Assembly: GCF_000376785.1 (NCBI RefSeq)
Contig: NZ_AQXX01000132.1
Span: 62,001-126,000, forward strand
DNA: 64,000 nucleotides
From: Hahella ganghwensis DSM 17046
Lineage (GTDB): Bacteria > Pseudomonadota > Gammaproteobacteria > Pseudomonadales > Oleiphilaceae
Direction: 5' to 3'
Both the position numbers and the translations under genes were made by a program. The notes beneath the pieces are model-generated. The model did not search any database and was not told where the DNA came from. It saw only the letters and a list, made by a program, of their open reading frames with translations. Of the stretch, positions 63,214 to 64,000 are shown piece after piece (the first letter of the stretch is position 1; each line of letters begins with the position of its first letter).

Positions 63214-64000
63214 ATGTCAGGCCTACTACCCGATGTCGATCCTCAAGGATTGATGGAGTTTTCTGTCGTCTTTACCGACCGTTCTCTTAACCACATGTCG
63301 CAGACCTTTCAACAGGTCATGCGGGATATTTCCACCACACTGAAACAAGTTTATAACGCCCAGGGAGTGGCTGTTGTGCCAGGCGGCGGGACCTATGCCA
63401 TGGAAGCTGTGGCCCGACAATTTGCCACAGCAGGTAAAACTCTGATTATCCGGAATGGCTGGTTCAGTTATCGCTGGACCCAGATACTGGAGATGGGCGG
63501 TCTTTCCAGTCACTCAACGGTGCTCAAAGCCCGCAGAGTGGATGATTCTCCTCAAGCACCATTTGCTCCGGCTCCTATTGAGGAGGTTGTTGCGACTATC
63601 CGGGCTGAACAGCCGGATGTAGTATTTGCTCCCCATGTTGAGACCTCTGCCGGACTCATTCTGCCAGAAGGCTACATAAAGGCAGTGAGTGATGCTGTAC
63701 ACGAGTATGGTGGTCTATTTGTACTGGACTGTATTGCATCAGGAACAGTCTGGGTGGACATGCAGGCCTGTGGGGTGGATGTACTGATCAGTGCGCCGCA
63801 GAAAGGCTGGAGTGCCTCGCCTTGCAGCGGGTTGGTAATGTTCAACCAGCACGCATTGGAAAAGTTGGAAGAAACCACCAGTACCAGTTTTGCCTGTGAC
63901 TTGAAGAAGTGGCACCAGATCATGGCAGCCTATGAAAACGGCGGCCACGCCTACCATGCCACAATGCCACAATGCCACAATGCCAACCGATGCCTTGAGG
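63214..64000 (+). CDS. class V aminotransferase (alanine-glyoxylate type), 3' truncated by window edge
   Basis: ATG with AGGAGATG upstream. PLP enzyme of fold-type I: AQGVAVVPGGGTYAMEAVAR, FAPHVETSAGLILPEGYIK, GLFVLDCIASGTVWVDMQAC and the PLP Lys in DVLISAPQKGWSASPCSGLV. ENGGHAYHATMP follows as in the family, but then a threefold 8-bp repeat (63957-63980) throws the frame into QCHNANRCLE; a single unit would read HATMPTDALR. The stop is outside the window. Substrate could be serine, alanine or a related amino acid with glyoxylate or pyruvate. Confidence 0.85.
   Translation, partial: MSGLLPDVDPQGLMEFSVVFTDRSLNHMSQTFQQVMRDISTTLKQVYNAQGVAVVPGGGTYAMEAVARQFATAGKTLIIRNGWFSYRWTQILEMGGLSSHSTVLKARRVDDSPQAPFAPAPIEEVVATIRAEQPDVVFAPHVETSAGLILPEGYIKAVSDAVHEYGGLFVLDCIASGTVWVDMQACGVDVLISAPQKGWSASPCSGLVMFNQHALEKLEETTSTSFACDLKKWHQIMAAYENGGHAYHATMPQCHNANRCLE
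63957..63980 (+). repeat. threefold 8-bp tandem repeat in the aminotransferase gene
   Basis: TGCCACAA occurs three times in a row (63957-63964, 63965-63972, 63973-63980) and is followed by TGCCAACC. The two extra units add 16 bp and shift the reading frame relative to the conserved protein. Confidence 0.85.

Noticed and set aside
1-64000. CRISPR arrays, rRNA, tRNA, insertion sequences, integron or phage modules
   Set aside because: None seen on either strand; repeats present are short palindromes, one minisatellite and one 8-bp tandem.

Overview
The window looks like chromosomal DNA of an aerobic, probably marine gammaproteobacterium (Oceanospirillales/Alteromonadales-like) of roughly 50% GC. 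This is judged from the gene families (BaeSR-Spy, class II fumarase, CreD, SrkA, DUF4399, DUF2959, ECF41 sigma factor, MAPEG, Xi-class GST) and their gammaproteobacterial sequence style. I see no rRNA, tRNA, IS element, CRISPR array or phage module. Most genes are single transcription units or two- to three-gene operons of metabolism, redox, envelope and signalling functions.

Layout. 1-2.3 kb: the 3' part of a DUF4124-gluzincin protease, a candidate sigma-54-dependent small RNA, and a membrane protein. 2.3-7.7 kb: a desuccinylase-family hydrolase, a photolyase/cryptochrome, then spy-baeR-baeS with a BaeR-box-like site. 7.9-9.5 kb: a Fur-box-controlled flavodoxin with two helical-repeat proteins. 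10-19 kb: glutathionyl-hydroquinone reductase, Lpd, a YjbR protein, a Cache-HAMP-GAF sensor, a zinc-less sirtuin, a double-thioredoxin-fold protein and FumC. 18.7-22.4 kb: a lipoprotein, a c-type-haem DUF3365-HAMP sensor and a Ser/Thr kinase. 22.4-31.6 kb: AraC regulator with polyol dehydrogenase, a PstS-OmpA fusion, a DUF1566 protein with a 15-bp minisatellite, SrkA, a broken SBP_bac_3 protein, a desaturase remnant, DUF2461 and a BraC-like binding protein. 31.6-40.8 kb: ABC exporter, DUF4399, DUF2959, thioesterase, CBS protein, an Lpd-like enzyme, an OxyR-type Prx-Grx hybrid, and a quinone-reductase-like enzyme with an ECF41 sigma factor and its matching promoter. 41-46.9 kb: a secreted protein, a probable amidase toxin/lipoprotein immunity pair, small lipoprotein/membrane genes, a frameshifted autotransporter and a Calx-beta lipoprotein. 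47-64 kb: phytase-like esterase, GNAT, EamA transporter, a cysteine-synthase-fold enzyme, M48 protease with a coiled-coil partner, DUF1330, a broken marC, MAPEG, LysR, sterol desaturase, CreD, a MocR/PNPOx pair, a degenerate HD-GYP protein and a class V aminotransferase cut by the window end.

Two themes stand out. First, redox and envelope-stress regulation is written directly in the DNA: sigma-54, Fur, OxyR, BaeR and ECF41 signatures all sit in front of suitable genes. Second, at least five otherwise conserved genes carry single-base indels, mostly in short homopolymers, and a sixth has an 8-bp tandem expansion. This suggests base-level sequencing or assembly error, or less likely real decay or phase variation. 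Frameshifted genes here should not be taken as dead without checking reads.
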